From positions 682,001 to 746,000 of the forward strand of contig NZ_CP088081.1 of NCBI RefSeq assembly GCF_021049305.1: a stretch of 64,000 nucleotides of DNA, given 5' to 3'. The notes beneath the pieces were generated by a model. That model was given only the letters and a program-made list of their open reading frames with translations. It did no database searches and was not told the origin of the DNA. Each line of letters opens with the position of its first letter. The first letter of the stretch is position 1. Shown one piece after another: positions 28,409-35,649 of this stretch. The stretch comes from Ideonella dechloratans. GTDB lineage: Bacteria > Pseudomonadota > Gammaproteobacteria > Burkholderiales > Burkholderiaceae_C. A program made the translations under genes and the position numbers.

Positions 28409-28789
28409 ATGATCCTGCCCAACGTCACTGTCACGCCCGCTGCGGCCAAGTTCATCCGCCGCATGGTGCGCTTCTCCGATCACCCCGCCGGCGGCATGCG
28501 CCTCCTGGTGACGCCGGGCGGCTGCTCCGGCTACAGCGCCGAGTTCTCGGTGCTGGCCGCACCGATGGACGGCGACGCCGAGCTGATGGTGGGCGATGTG
28601 CGGGTCTTCCTGCCGGCCGAAAGCCGCATGGTGCTCGACGGCGTCACGATGGACTTCAGCGAAAGCCCGACCCATTCCGGCCTGAGCTTCTTCAACCCGG
28701 CGGCGGCGCCCTGCGCCTGCTCCAGCTCGGGCGATGCGGCCAAGCCGGCGCAGGCCACGGTCTCGCTGGACTCGCTCAAGCGCCACTGA
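28409..28789 (+). CDS. Nif-associated A-type (HesB/IscA-like) Fe-S protein
   Basis: 126 residues from ATG 28409; an ATG 15 bp earlier ends at once and the longer open frame crosses the repeats. VTVTPAAAKFIRRMVRF, TPGGCSGYSAEFSV and the C-terminal PCACSSSG give the A-type C...C-x-C pattern. SPTHSGLSFFNPAAAPCACSSSG is typical of the HesB-like proteins encoded next to nifB/fdxN. It probably carries Fe-S clusters to NifB or other nif targets. Third A-type gene of the window, the most divergent. Confidence 0.9.
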   Translation: MILPNVTVTPAAAKFIRRMVRFSDHPAGGMRLLVTPGGCSGYSAEFSVLAAPMDGDAELMVGDVRVFLPAESRMVLDGVTMDFSESPTHSGLSFFNPAAAPCACSSSGDAAKPAQATVSLDSLKRH

Positions 28790-28828
28790 GGCGCCGTTCC
28801 GCGTCCTCCCGCACACCAGGCGTCCACC

Positions 28829-29443
28829 ATGAGCACCGCCACCACCGGCACCCTGGGCGTGGATTTCGATGATGCCGTGCTCGGCCAGGGCCTGCCGCCC
28901 TTGGCCGAGGCCGCACTGCGCGAGGCGGGAGATCACCGAGGCGACGCACCCCGGGCCATGGCCGCGCTGATGCGGGCCCAGACCCTGGCGCCGGAGCACC
29001 CGGCGGTGCTGATCGCGCTGTACCGGCACCATTTCTATGGTCACCGGCTGAGTCCGGCGCGCGACGTGGCTCGCCGGGCCCTGGTGGCCGGTGCCACCGC
29101 GCTGGGCCTGCCCGCCTGCTGGCGCGAGGTGCCGCTGCAGCCGCTGGCGGGCGCACGCGATGAGCCGGTGACACGTTTCTACCTGTTCACGCTCAAGGGC
29201 TATGCCTACCTGAGCCTGCGTCTGGGGGACGACACCGAAGCGCGCGACGCCCTGGCCTTGCTGCGCCACCTGGACCCGGACGACCGCGTGGGCGGGGCCC
29301 TGGTCGAGGCGGTGCGCCAGCGTGCGCTGGTGGGCGACGACCCGGACGAGGACGCGCCCAGTATCCCGCCGGCCTTTGGCGCGGCGGCCTGGGCCCGCCT
29401 GGCCCCCCGGCCACCGGGAGCGCGCCCTTCGGCCCCGGCCTGA
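28829..29443 (+). CDS. Nif-associated TPR-like protein (paralogue of 11627-12121)
   Basis: 204 residues, helical, TPR-like: AMAALMRAQTLAPEHPAVLIALYRHHFYGHRLSPARDVARRAL, FYLFTLKGYAYLSLRLGDDTEARDALALLRHLDPDDRVGGALVEAV. Conserved Trp/Cys in ACWREVPL. Clearly related to the sigma-54-driven gene at 11627. It lies between the hesB-like and LRV genes in the nifB operon, an arrangement I recognise from other diazotroph nifB regions. Its molecular role is unknown; a protein-protein adaptor in cofactor or Fe-S delivery is inference. Confidence 0.82.
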   Translation: MSTATTGTLGVDFDDAVLGQGLPPLAEAALREAGDHRGDAPRAMAALMRAQTLAPEHPAVLIALYRHHFYGHRLSPARDVARRALVAGATALGLPACWREVPLQPLAGARDEPVTRFYLFTLKGYAYLSLRLGDDTEARDALALLRHLDPDDRVGGALVEAVRQRALVGDDPDEDAPSIPPAFGAAAWARLAPRPPGARPSAPA

Positions 29444-29455
29444 AGCGAGATCGCC

Positions 29456-30295
29456 ATGAACGCCGCCGCCCTGCACCCTGTCCACCGCGCCCCCGCGGGT
29501 GACATCCCCCTGCGGGACTGGCAGGGCCAGCCGGTCGATTGCGGCCCCTGCCCGCACCGGGCGCTGCGCGACGCCGGCGGCTGCGAGCCTGGCCACAGCT
29601 GCATGCAGGACGCCTACGCCCGCCGCATTGACCGCTTCTTCCGCACCCACCGCGACCTGGCCGGCCAGCACCTGGACCATCCGTACTTCGAGGTTCGGGC
29701 CATCGCCGCGCGCTACGTCGACATCTTCCAGCTCGGCCCGCTGCGCCAGGACCCGGACGAGACGGTGCGCCTGCAGGTGGCCCTGCGCGTGCCGCAGCGT
29801 CTGCTCTCGCCGATGTGCGATGACCCGCACCGCGAGGTCCGCATCCGCGTGGCCCAGCGCATCGACACGCCCGAACTCAGCCGCCTGATCCACGACGCCG
29901 ACTACGAGGTCCGCACCGTGGTGGCCCGCCGCCTGCCCCTGGCCCTGCTGCCCCTGCTGGCCGGGGACAACGACGAGCAGGTGCGCCGCGTGGTGGCCGA
30001 GCGGCTGGAGATGCCGGCACTGTGGCGCCTGGCCCAGGACCCTTCCGACCGGGTGCGCCGCACGGTGGCCGAGCGGGCGCCGCTGCCCCTGCTGTCGGCC
30101 TTCCTGGCCGACCCCGACTGGGCGGTGCGTTGGACCGTGGCCCACCGCGCCGACACCCGCCAGCAGCGCGACTGGCTGCTGCGCCTGTCCGAAGACGCCG
30201 ACCCCGAGGTGCGCGCCCAGGCGCTGGAGCGCCTGGCCGAACCCACGCCCTTGTCCCTGCCCCCAGGAGAGCCCCATGGCGGACATCGCCCGTGA
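29456..30295 (+). CDS. LRV protein: [4Fe-4S] domain plus leucine-rich-repeat-variant helical repeats
   Basis: 279 residues. An N-terminal four-Cys cluster domain, DCGPCPHRALRDAGGCEPGHSCMQD, is followed by about eight repeats of 24 residues: the unit is like DPDETVRLQVALRVP-xx-LL, repeated as DPHREVRIRVAQRI, DADYEVRTVVARRLP, DNDEQVRRVVAERL, DPSDRVRRTVAERA, DPDWAVRWTVAHRA. This is the LRV architecture first described from the Azotobacter vinelandii nif region. It probably binds proteins in Fe-S delivery; function not established. Its last 20 bp overlap the start of nifZ, so the two are translationally coupled. Confidence 0.93.
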   Translation: MNAAALHPVHRAPAGDIPLRDWQGQPVDCGPCPHRALRDAGGCEPGHSCMQDAYARRIDRFFRTHRDLAGQHLDHPYFEVRAIAARYVDIFQLGPLRQDPDETVRLQVALRVPQRLLSPMCDDPHREVRIRVAQRIDTPELSRLIHDADYEVRTVVARRLPLALLPLLAGDNDEQVRRVVAERLEMPALWRLAQDPSDRVRRTVAERAPLPLLSAFLADPDWAVRWTVAHRADTRQQRDWLLRLSEDADPEVRAQALERLAEPTPLSLPPGEPHGGHRP

Positions 30296-30611
30296 CGACG
30301 ACATCATCGAGATCGCCCTGCCGCCCCGCTTCGAGATGGGGGAGCGGGTGATCAGCCGCACCATCATCCGCAACGACGGCACCTACACCGGCAAGGACAT
30401 CGGCGAGCTGCTGGTGAACAAGGGCGACATCGGCTACGTGCGCTCGATCGGCACCTTCCTGCAGCAGTTCTACATCTACGCGGTGGAGTTCACCGGCTCG
30501 GGCCACCAGGTGGGCATGCGGGCCAAGGAGCTCTGCACCCTGGACCACCTGCCCGAGGAGGTGCTGGCGCAGCTGGGCGAAAGGGCCCGGCAGCTGGCCG
30601 ATCTCCGCTGA
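30276..30611 (+). CDS. nifZ: NifZ, P-cluster assembly protein
   Basis: 111 residues. FEMGERVISRTIIRNDGTYTGKDIGELLVNKGDIGYVRSIGTFLQQFYIYAVEF is diagnostic NifZ. NifZ acts as a chaperone in forming the second P-cluster of the MoFe protein. The start overlaps the LRV gene by 20 bp; AGGAGAGCCCC precedes the ATG. A second, shorter NifZ-domain gene follows after 37 bp. Confidence 0.95.
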   Translation: MADIARDDDIIEIALPPRFEMGERVISRTIIRNDGTYTGKDIGELLVNKGDIGYVRSIGTFLQQFYIYAVEFTGSGHQVGMRAKELCTLDHLPEEVLAQLGERARQLADLR

Positions 30612-30648
30612 CCCTGTCTTCCCCCTTCACGCCCTCAGGAGTCTCACC

Positions 30649-30936
30649 ATGATGGAACCCGCCCAACCCAAGTACGACTGGGGCCAACGCGTGCGCGCGG
30701 TGATCGACCTGGTCAACGACGGCAGCTTCCCCGAGGCCGCCGAGGGCGAGCTGCTGGTGCCCGCCGGGGGCATTGGCGAGATCGTCAACGTCGGCATGCA
30801 CACCGAGGCCAATGTGCCGGTCTACCTGGTCGAGTTCGGCCCGCGCCGGGTGCTGGGCGTGCTGGAAGACGAGATCGAGCTGGACGTGCCCGGCGCCCCG
30901 CACAGCGCCCCGGCACCGGCGGACGAGGTGGCGTGA
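30649..30936 (+). CDS. Second NifZ-domain protein
   Basis: 95 residues. KYDWGQRVRAVIDLVNDGSFPE, LLVPAGGIGEIVNVGMHTEANVPVYLVEF is the NifZ beta-domain again, matching the order GxRV ... GDIGxVxxIG ... Y.VEF in the neighbouring nifZ. Tandem nifZ genes suggest division of labour or a heteromeric chaperone. It ends TGATG, so its stop overlaps the start of the next gene by one base and translation is coupled. Confidence 0.88.
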   Translation: MMEPAQPKYDWGQRVRAVIDLVNDGSFPEAAEGELLVPAGGIGEIVNVGMHTEANVPVYLVEFGPRRVLGVLEDEIELDVPGAPHSAPAPADEVA

Positions 30937-31352
30937 TGGCCAGCGCCTCCTGCTCCGGCCGCCCGCCAGGCTCATCCGACGAGCCCGCGCGGCCCGCCGA
31001 CAGCGGCAGCCTGGTCGGTGGCCAGGTCTTCGTGCTGGACCGGGTGCGCATCGAGGTCGCGCTGGAGCAGCGCAGCCGCTACAAGTACGTCCACCCCCGC
31101 GTGCTGCGCGAGGGCCTGGGCTGGAAGGTGGTCAGCCCCAACTGCTCGCGCAACATCGACCGCGAAGGCGGCGAGATCGACATCGCCTGGCTGGTGCCCA
31201 CGCAGACGCCCGACAGCGGCGTGCCCGGAGCCTGGCTGCTGCATGCCCGCGACCACGTCCACGGCTGCTGGGTGCTCAAGCAACGCGCGCCCACCCTGGC
31301 CGCCGCGCTGGACACCCTGCTGCGCGACGAAGCGCGCGACTACTGGGTCTGA
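30936..31352 (+). CDS. Conserved nif-operon protein, DUF3024-like
   Basis: 138 residues from ATG 30936, which overlaps the previous stop. After a Gly/Ser/Pro-rich head of about 28 residues, it reads YVHPRVLREGLGWKVVSPNCSRNIDREGGEIDIAWL and ARDHVHGCWVL, ending DEARDYWV. The pattern (R-Y-VxPR-LREG-W-VVSPN-SRNID-GGxIDIA-L ... DH-xxxW) resembles DUF3024-type small proteins as I recall them; this is by memory, unverified. Function unknown. One transcript with nifZ genes and nifS. Confidence 0.7.
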   Translation: MASASCSGRPPGSSDEPARPADSGSLVGGQVFVLDRVRIEVALEQRSRYKYVHPRVLREGLGWKVVSPNCSRNIDREGGEIDIAWLVPTQTPDSGVPGAWLLHARDHVHGCWVLKQRAPTLAAALDTLLRDEARDYWV

Positions 31353-31370
31353 GAACGGGGAGGGCCCACC

Positions 31371-32543
31371 ATGATCGACCTGGACCACAACGCCACCACC
31401 CGTCCGCTGCCGGCCGTGGTGCAGGCCCTGGTGCGGGCCATGGAGACCGGCTGGGCCAATCCCTCCTCGGTGCACGCCGCCGGCCAGGACGCCCGCCGGG
31501 CGCAGGCCGAGGCCCGGGCCCGCGTGGCGGCCCTGCTGGGCTGCCAGCCGGCCGAGCTGGTGTTCACCAGCGGTGCCACCGAAGCCAACCACCAGGCGGT
31601 GCTGGGGGCGCTGGCCCGCGGCCGTGCGCTGGGCCGCACCCGCCTGCTGCTCTCGGCCGTCGAGCATGCGGGCCTGCTGGGCCTGGCCGAGCGCCTGCGG
31701 CGCGAGGGCACGCCGGTCGACCTCATCCCGGTGGATGGCCAGGGCCGGCTGGACCTGGACGCCGCCGCCCGGCTGATCGGGCCGGACCTGGCCCTGCTCA
31801 GCGTGATGGCGGCCAACAACGAGACCGGCGTCTGCATGCCCCTGGCCGAGCTCGCGGCCCTGGCCCGCGCGCACGAGGTGCCCTTCCATGTGGATGCGAC
31901 CCAGGCAGTGGGCAAGTCCACGCTGCGCTTCGCCTCCAGCGGCGCCGACCTGTGGTCCTGCGCGGCCCACAAGCTGCACGGCCCGCAGGGCGTGGGGGCC
32001 CTGGTCGTGCGCAAGGGCCTGGCCTGGCCGGCGCTGATCGAGGGCAAGCAGGAGCGCAAGCGTCGGGGCGGCACCGAGAACGGGCCGGGCATCGCCGGCT
32101 TCGCCGCGGCGGCGGACGCGATTTCCGCCACCTTGAACGAGGACCTGGGCCGCATGAGCGCCCTGCGCCAGACGCTGGAACAGGGCCTGCTGGCCTTGCA
32201 CCCCGCCGTCGTGCTGCTGGGGCAGGGCGCGCCGCGCATCGCCAACACCGTCTGCGTGCGCTTCGGCGAACGCGACGCCGAACAGGTGCTGGGCAAGCTC
32301 GAGCGCGCCGGCGTGCGGGCCAGCAGCGGCGCGGCCTGTGGCGCCGGCAGCACCCAGCCCTCGCACGTGATGCTGGCCATGGGCCTCACGCCGGTGCAGG
32401 CCAAGGCCGAAATCCGCTTCTCGCTGGGGCGCGACACCACGGCCGATGACATCGCCCAGGCTCTGGCCGCCGTGCGGGCCCAGGTGCTGCCGCTGCTGCT
32501 CGAGGACCACCCGATCTCCCCTGTGTTGGCCACCCCGGCCTGA
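31371..32543 (+). CDS. nifS: NifS-like cysteine desulfurase
   Basis: 390 residues. IDLDHNATTRPL, SGATEANHQAVLGA, LLSAVEHAG, VMAANNETGVCMPL and FHVDATQAVGKS lead to the PLP lysine in CAAHKLHGPQG. The persulfide Cys is in SSGAACGAGSTQPSHVMLAMGL, a shortened NifS-type loop unlike the [16 protein letters not shown] of IscS. It belongs to group I desulfurases of the NifS branch, distinct from iscS at 12405, and lacks the IscS C-terminal tail. No full-length nifU is adjacent. It should supply sulfur for nitrogenase clusters. Start 18 bp after the DUF gene with GGGGAGG. Confidence 0.9.
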   Translation: MIDLDHNATTRPLPAVVQALVRAMETGWANPSSVHAAGQDARRAQAEARARVAALLGCQPAELVFTSGATEANHQAVLGALARGRALGRTRLLLSAVEHAGLLGLAERLRREGTPVDLIPVDGQGRLDLDAAARLIGPDLALLSVMAANNETGVCMPLAELAALARAHEVPFHVDATQAVGKSTLRFASSGADLWSCAAHKLHGPQGVGALVVRKGLAWPALIEGKQERKRRGGTENGPGIAGFAAAADAISATLNEDLGRMSALRQTLEQGLLALHPAVVLLGQGAPRIANTVCVRFGERDAEQVLGKLERAGVRASSGAACGAGSTQPSHVMLAMGLTPVQAKAEIRFSLGRDTTADDIAQALAAVRAQVLPLLLEDHPISPVLATPA

Positions 32544-32575
32544 CAGAACCTTTTGACCCATCCCCAGGAGTTCCC

Positions 32576-32788
32576 ATGAAAGTCATGATCCGCCGAAGCG
32601 CCGCTGGCATCCTGTCCGCCTACGTGGCCAAGAAGGACCTGGAGGAGCCCATCGTCTCGCACGAGAAGCCCGACCTCTGGGGCGGCACCGTGACCCTGGC
32701 CAACGACTGGGTGCTGGCCCTGCCGGAGATGCCCGAGGGCACCAGCCTGCCGATCACCGTCGAGGCCCGTCGCCTCTCCGGCGACTGA
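32576..32788 (+). CDS. nifT: NifT/FixU family protein
   Basis: 70 residues, the usual size. MKVMIRRSAAGILSAYVAKKDLEEPIVSHEKPDLWGG, TVTLANDWVLALPE are diagnostic of NifT/FixU. It is usually next to nifHDK, but here sits in the nifB operon. Its deletion has little effect in studied species, so its role is unclear. AGGAG ribosome site five bases from the ATG. Confidence 0.93.
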   Translation: MKVMIRRSAAGILSAYVAKKDLEEPIVSHEKPDLWGGTVTLANDWVLALPEMPEGTSLPITVEARRLSGD

Positions 32789-32802
32789 GCGGGGAGCCCG
32801 CC

Positions 32803-33084
32803 ATGAACGCCACCGCCGACGTGAGCACCCGCGCCGCCTCGCTGTCCGAGGCCATCGCCCTGGCCGACAGCGCCAACACCGTGCGTGAGGCGGCCCTGCT
32901 GCTGCGCGAGCGCTTCGCCCCGCTGCGGGTGATCGTGGTCGACGCCTTCGACATGCGCGGCGAGACGCCGGCCGCCGTGGGCCAGCGCCGCCTGCTGTGG
33001 GGCGCCGTCAGCGACGGCCACTGCTGGCAGGTCAGCGCCGATCTCTCGGCCCTGTCGGGCTTCTATCTGGCCGACCAGGCCTGA
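32803..33084 (+). CDS. Small conserved nif-operon protein, function unknown
   Basis: 93 residues, soluble. The core is EAIALADSANTVREAALLLRERFAPLRVIVVDAFDMRGETPAAVGQRR, LLWGAVSDGHCWQVSADLSALSGFYLAD. One helical half and one beta half; a single Cys. I do not recognise a named family with confidence; small proteins of this kind occur in betaproteobacterial nif operons. It lies 14 bp after nifT with GGGGAG ahead, and 25 bp before the DegT-like gene, so co-expressed. Confidence 0.75.
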   Translation: MNATADVSTRAASLSEAIALADSANTVREAALLLRERFAPLRVIVVDAFDMRGETPAAVGQRRLLWGAVSDGHCWQVSADLSALSGFYLADQA

Positions 33085-33109
33085 CCCCCACCCCTCGAAA
33101 GCCGCCGCC

Positions 33110-34396
33110 ATGAACTCGCCCGCCACCCTGGACCCCGAAGCCCACGTCACCCCGGTGCCCGGTGGCAATGCCGAGGGCAGCGACCCCTTCGCCGCCATCG
33201 GCGCGGATGGTCTGGTGGCCGACGAGCGGCCCGAGAGCGATGACCTGCTGGGCGACGACTGGATCGTGCTGTCCGATCCCGACCTGTCCGAGCTGGAGCT
33301 CAAGCTGGTGGAGACGGCCATGTCCGGCTCGCGCCTGACCGCCGGCCCCATGGTCGAGCGCTTCGAGCGGAGTTTCGCCCGCTGGCTGGGGCGGGCCCAT
33401 GCCGTCTCGGTGGCCAGCGGCACCCTGGGCACCTGGCTGGCGCTGCGGGCCCTGGGCATCGGCCCGGGCGACGAGGTCATCGCCTCGCCCCACGGCTGGC
33501 ACCAGGTGGCGCAGGCGGTGAGCCTGGCCGGCGCCACGCTGGTGTTCTCCGACATCCACTACTGGACCGGCTGCCTGGACCCGGTGCGGGCCGAGGCCCG
33601 CATCACCCCGCGCACCAAGGCCATCCTGGCCGGCAATGTCAACGGCCACCCGGCCGCCTGGGGCCCGCTGCGCGCGCTGGCCGACCGCCACGGCATCGCC
33701 CTGATCGAGGATTCCACCGAGGCCCTGGGCTCGCGCTACCAGGGCCGCAAGGTCGGCAGCTTCGGCGACATCGCGGTGTTCGACTTCTCCCAGCCCAGCG
33801 CACTGGCCTGCGGCGACGGGGCCATGGTCGTCACCGACGACGAACGCCTGGCCATCGAGCTGCGCTACCTGCGCCAGCGCTCCATCAAGGACCGCAACTC
33901 GCTGTCGGTGGGCGCGCGGGTGCCGCTGCAGGCCGGCATCAGCGAGCTGACCGCCGCGATGGGCGTGGGCCAGCTGGCCCGCATCGACGAGCTGCTGGCG
34001 CGCCGCAAGGTGGTCGAGGCCTTCTACCGCGACCTGATGAACAGCTTCGAGGGCATCAAGCCGCCCTACATCGCCGACGACGTGGACGAGGTGCACTGGA
34101 TGGTCTGGCAGGTGCACCTGGGCACCCGCTTCACCGCCAGCGCGCGCAAGCAGATCGTCGACGACCTGAACCGCGAGCACATCGAGGCGGCGCCCTTCTG
34201 CAAGCCGCTGCACCAGCAGTTCTTCTACCAGCAGCAAGGCTGGAAGCGGGGCGACCTGCCGCTGGCCGAGCGCATCGGCGACCGCGCCCTGGCGCTGCCC
34301 TTCCATGCTCTGCTCGACGAGGACGCGGTGCGCTTCATCGTCGGCGCCCTGAAGGACATCGCCACCAACATCGGTGCCGGCGTGCCCATCTACTGA
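33110..34396 (+). CDS. DegT/DnrJ/EryC1-fold protein lacking the PLP lysine
   Basis: 428 residues with a whole DegT/StrS aminotransferase fold: ELKLVETAMSGSRLTAGPMVERFERSFARWLGRAHAVSVASGTLGTWLALRALGIGPGDEVIASPHGW, NVNGHPAAWGPLRALADRHGIALIEDSTEALGSRYQGRKVG. The active-site segment is F224-D-F-S-Q-P-S230-A-L-A-C-G-D-G-A. In family members this is F-S-F-xx-x-K-x-L-xx-G-E-G-G with K forming the PLP Schiff base, so here Lys is Ser230 and the Glu is Asp. It cannot be an ordinary aminotransferase; ColD-type dehydratases with His at that place show such changes are possible. An unconserved acidic N-terminus of about 50 residues precedes. Shares an operon with nifT and SIR2-like genes. Confidence 0.88.
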   Translation: MNSPATLDPEAHVTPVPGGNAEGSDPFAAIGADGLVADERPESDDLLGDDWIVLSDPDLSELELKLVETAMSGSRLTAGPMVERFERSFARWLGRAHAVSVASGTLGTWLALRALGIGPGDEVIASPHGWHQVAQAVSLAGATLVFSDIHYWTGCLDPVRAEARITPRTKAILAGNVNGHPAAWGPLRALADRHGIALIEDSTEALGSRYQGRKVGSFGDIAVFDFSQPSALACGDGAMVVTDDERLAIELRYLRQRSIKDRNSLSVGARVPLQAGISELTAAMGVGQLARIDELLARRKVVEAFYRDLMNSFEGIKPPYIADDVDEVHWMVWQVHLGTRFTASARKQIVDDLNREHIEAAPFCKPLHQQFFYQQQGWKRGDLPLAERIGDRALALPFHALLDEDAVRFIVGALKDIATNIGAGVPIY

Positions 34397-34421
34397 TCTG
34401 AACCCCCACCGGGAGACGCCC

Positions 34422-35267
34422 ATGACCTTCACCACCCTGGACCACCTGCCCGACGACGTCGCCGCGGGTCTGATCGCTGGATCGCTCTCGCCCTACCTGG
34501 GCCCCGGCATGCTCAGCCTGTGCGCCGACCTGCCGGTGCCCGGCGACCCGCTGGCCCTGGCGACCGTGCTGACCACCCGCAACAGCGTGCCCGGCAAGAT
34601 CAAGAACCGCCTGACCCAGGCCGCGCAGTTCATCGAGAACTTCAAGCACCGCAAGACCCTGGTCAGCGGCATGGACCTGGCCTATGCGGCCCTGCCGGCG
34701 CCCAGCGCCTTGCACCGCTGGGTCGCCAGCCTGAAGACCCCGCTGATCGTCGACGCCTGGTACGACGACACGATGCGCGGTGCCCTGGGCGCGCGCGCCG
34801 ATTGGGCCGAGGTGCAGGGCCTGTCGCAGAGCGAACACTTCGGCACCTGGTTCGGTTGGTACGGCGCCGATGGCCAGCCGCTGACCGAGGAGCCGGTGGA
34901 CGTGGCCACCGTGTTCTACAAGCCCTGGGGCGGCCACCTGCCGGCCAGCAACTACCTGGTGTCCGACTCGGACCACGTCGAGGTGCTGACCGAGATCGAC
35001 ATCCAGACGCCCATCCCGCCGGTGGTGCAGGCGCGCCGCGCCAAGCTGGGCTTCGTGTTCCTGGGCTGCCGCTTCAACGACCAGCTGCCGCGCACCTTCG
35101 CCCGCCAGATCATGAAGCGCTCCGGCGGCCCGCACTACGCCATCCTGCCCGATGCGCCCACCCGCATGGAGGCCCGCTTCCTGGAGGAGCAGGGCATCAC
35201 CCGCATCGCGCTGCCGCTGGCCGAGGTGGCCGCGCAGCTCACCCGGGGCGTGGCCCTTGCGGCCTGA
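34422..35267 (+). CDS. SIR2-like protein in the nif operon
   Basis: 281 residues from ATG 34422. LIAGSLSPYLGPGMLSLC begins the domain where SIR2 proteins have the NAD-binding GAGxS loop. VLTTRN, FIENFKHRKTLVSGMDLAYAALPAPSALHRWVASLKTPLIVDAWYDD and FVFLGCRFNDQLPRTFARQIMK resemble the SIR2_2 branch of prokaryotic SIR2-like NADases and binders. The classic His and GAG of deacetylases are not obvious, so it may bind a nucleotide without sirtuin activity. Members of this family appear beside nif genes in some proteobacteria as I recall. Role unknown. 25 bp after the DegT-like gene. Confidence 0.7.
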   Translation: MTFTTLDHLPDDVAAGLIAGSLSPYLGPGMLSLCADLPVPGDPLALATVLTTRNSVPGKIKNRLTQAAQFIENFKHRKTLVSGMDLAYAALPAPSALHRWVASLKTPLIVDAWYDDTMRGALGARADWAEVQGLSQSEHFGTWFGWYGADGQPLTEEPVDVATVFYKPWGGHLPASNYLVSDSDHVEVLTEIDIQTPIPPVVQARRAKLGFVFLGCRFNDQLPRTFARQIMKRSGGPHYAILPDAPTRMEARFLEEQGITRIALPLAEVAAQLTRGVALAA

Positions 35268-35306
35268 GCCCTCTTTCACCCCCAAGACCCCCAAGAGGAG
35301 AAGACC

Positions 35307-35615
35307 ATGAGCACCCTGACCATCCTGCCTTCCGGTGCCACCCTGGACGTGAGCGAAGGCGCCAACCTGCTGCAGACCCTGCTGGCCGCCGGCGAGAAGC
35401 TGGTGAGCAAGTGCGGCGGCAAGGCCAGCTGCGGCGCCTGCCATGTGTTCATCAAGGAAGGGCGAAAGGGCGTTTCCAAGATGACCCCCGAGGAGAACGC
35501 CAAGCTCGACAGCCTGGTGGGCGTGAGCAGCAAGTCCCGCCTGGCCTGCCAGGTCAACATCCTGGGCACCGAGCCGGTGACCGTGGAGCTGCTGGGCGCG
35601 CTCTCGGGCTTCTGA
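35307..35615 (+). CDS. Plant/bacterial-type [2Fe-2S] ferredoxin
   Basis: 102 residues. Cluster ligands are in SKCGGKASCGACHVFI (C-x5-C-x2-C) and SRLACQVNI. The KMTPEENAKLDSL insertion and short length place it with the Isc/FdVI-type ferredoxins. Between the SIR2-like and FAD-oxidase genes, it is a candidate electron carrier for the oxidase or for nitrogenase-linked cofactor assembly. Strong AGAGGAG ribosome site before ATG 35307. Distinct from the fdx at 17001. Confidence 0.93.
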   Translation: MSTLTILPSGATLDVSEGANLLQTLLAAGEKLVSKCGGKASCGACHVFIKEGRKGVSKMTPEENAKLDSLVGVSSKSRLACQVNILGTEPVTVELLGALSGF

Positions 35616-35649
35616 CCCCTTCTCCACCACCCTGTCCCCAGGAGGCCCC

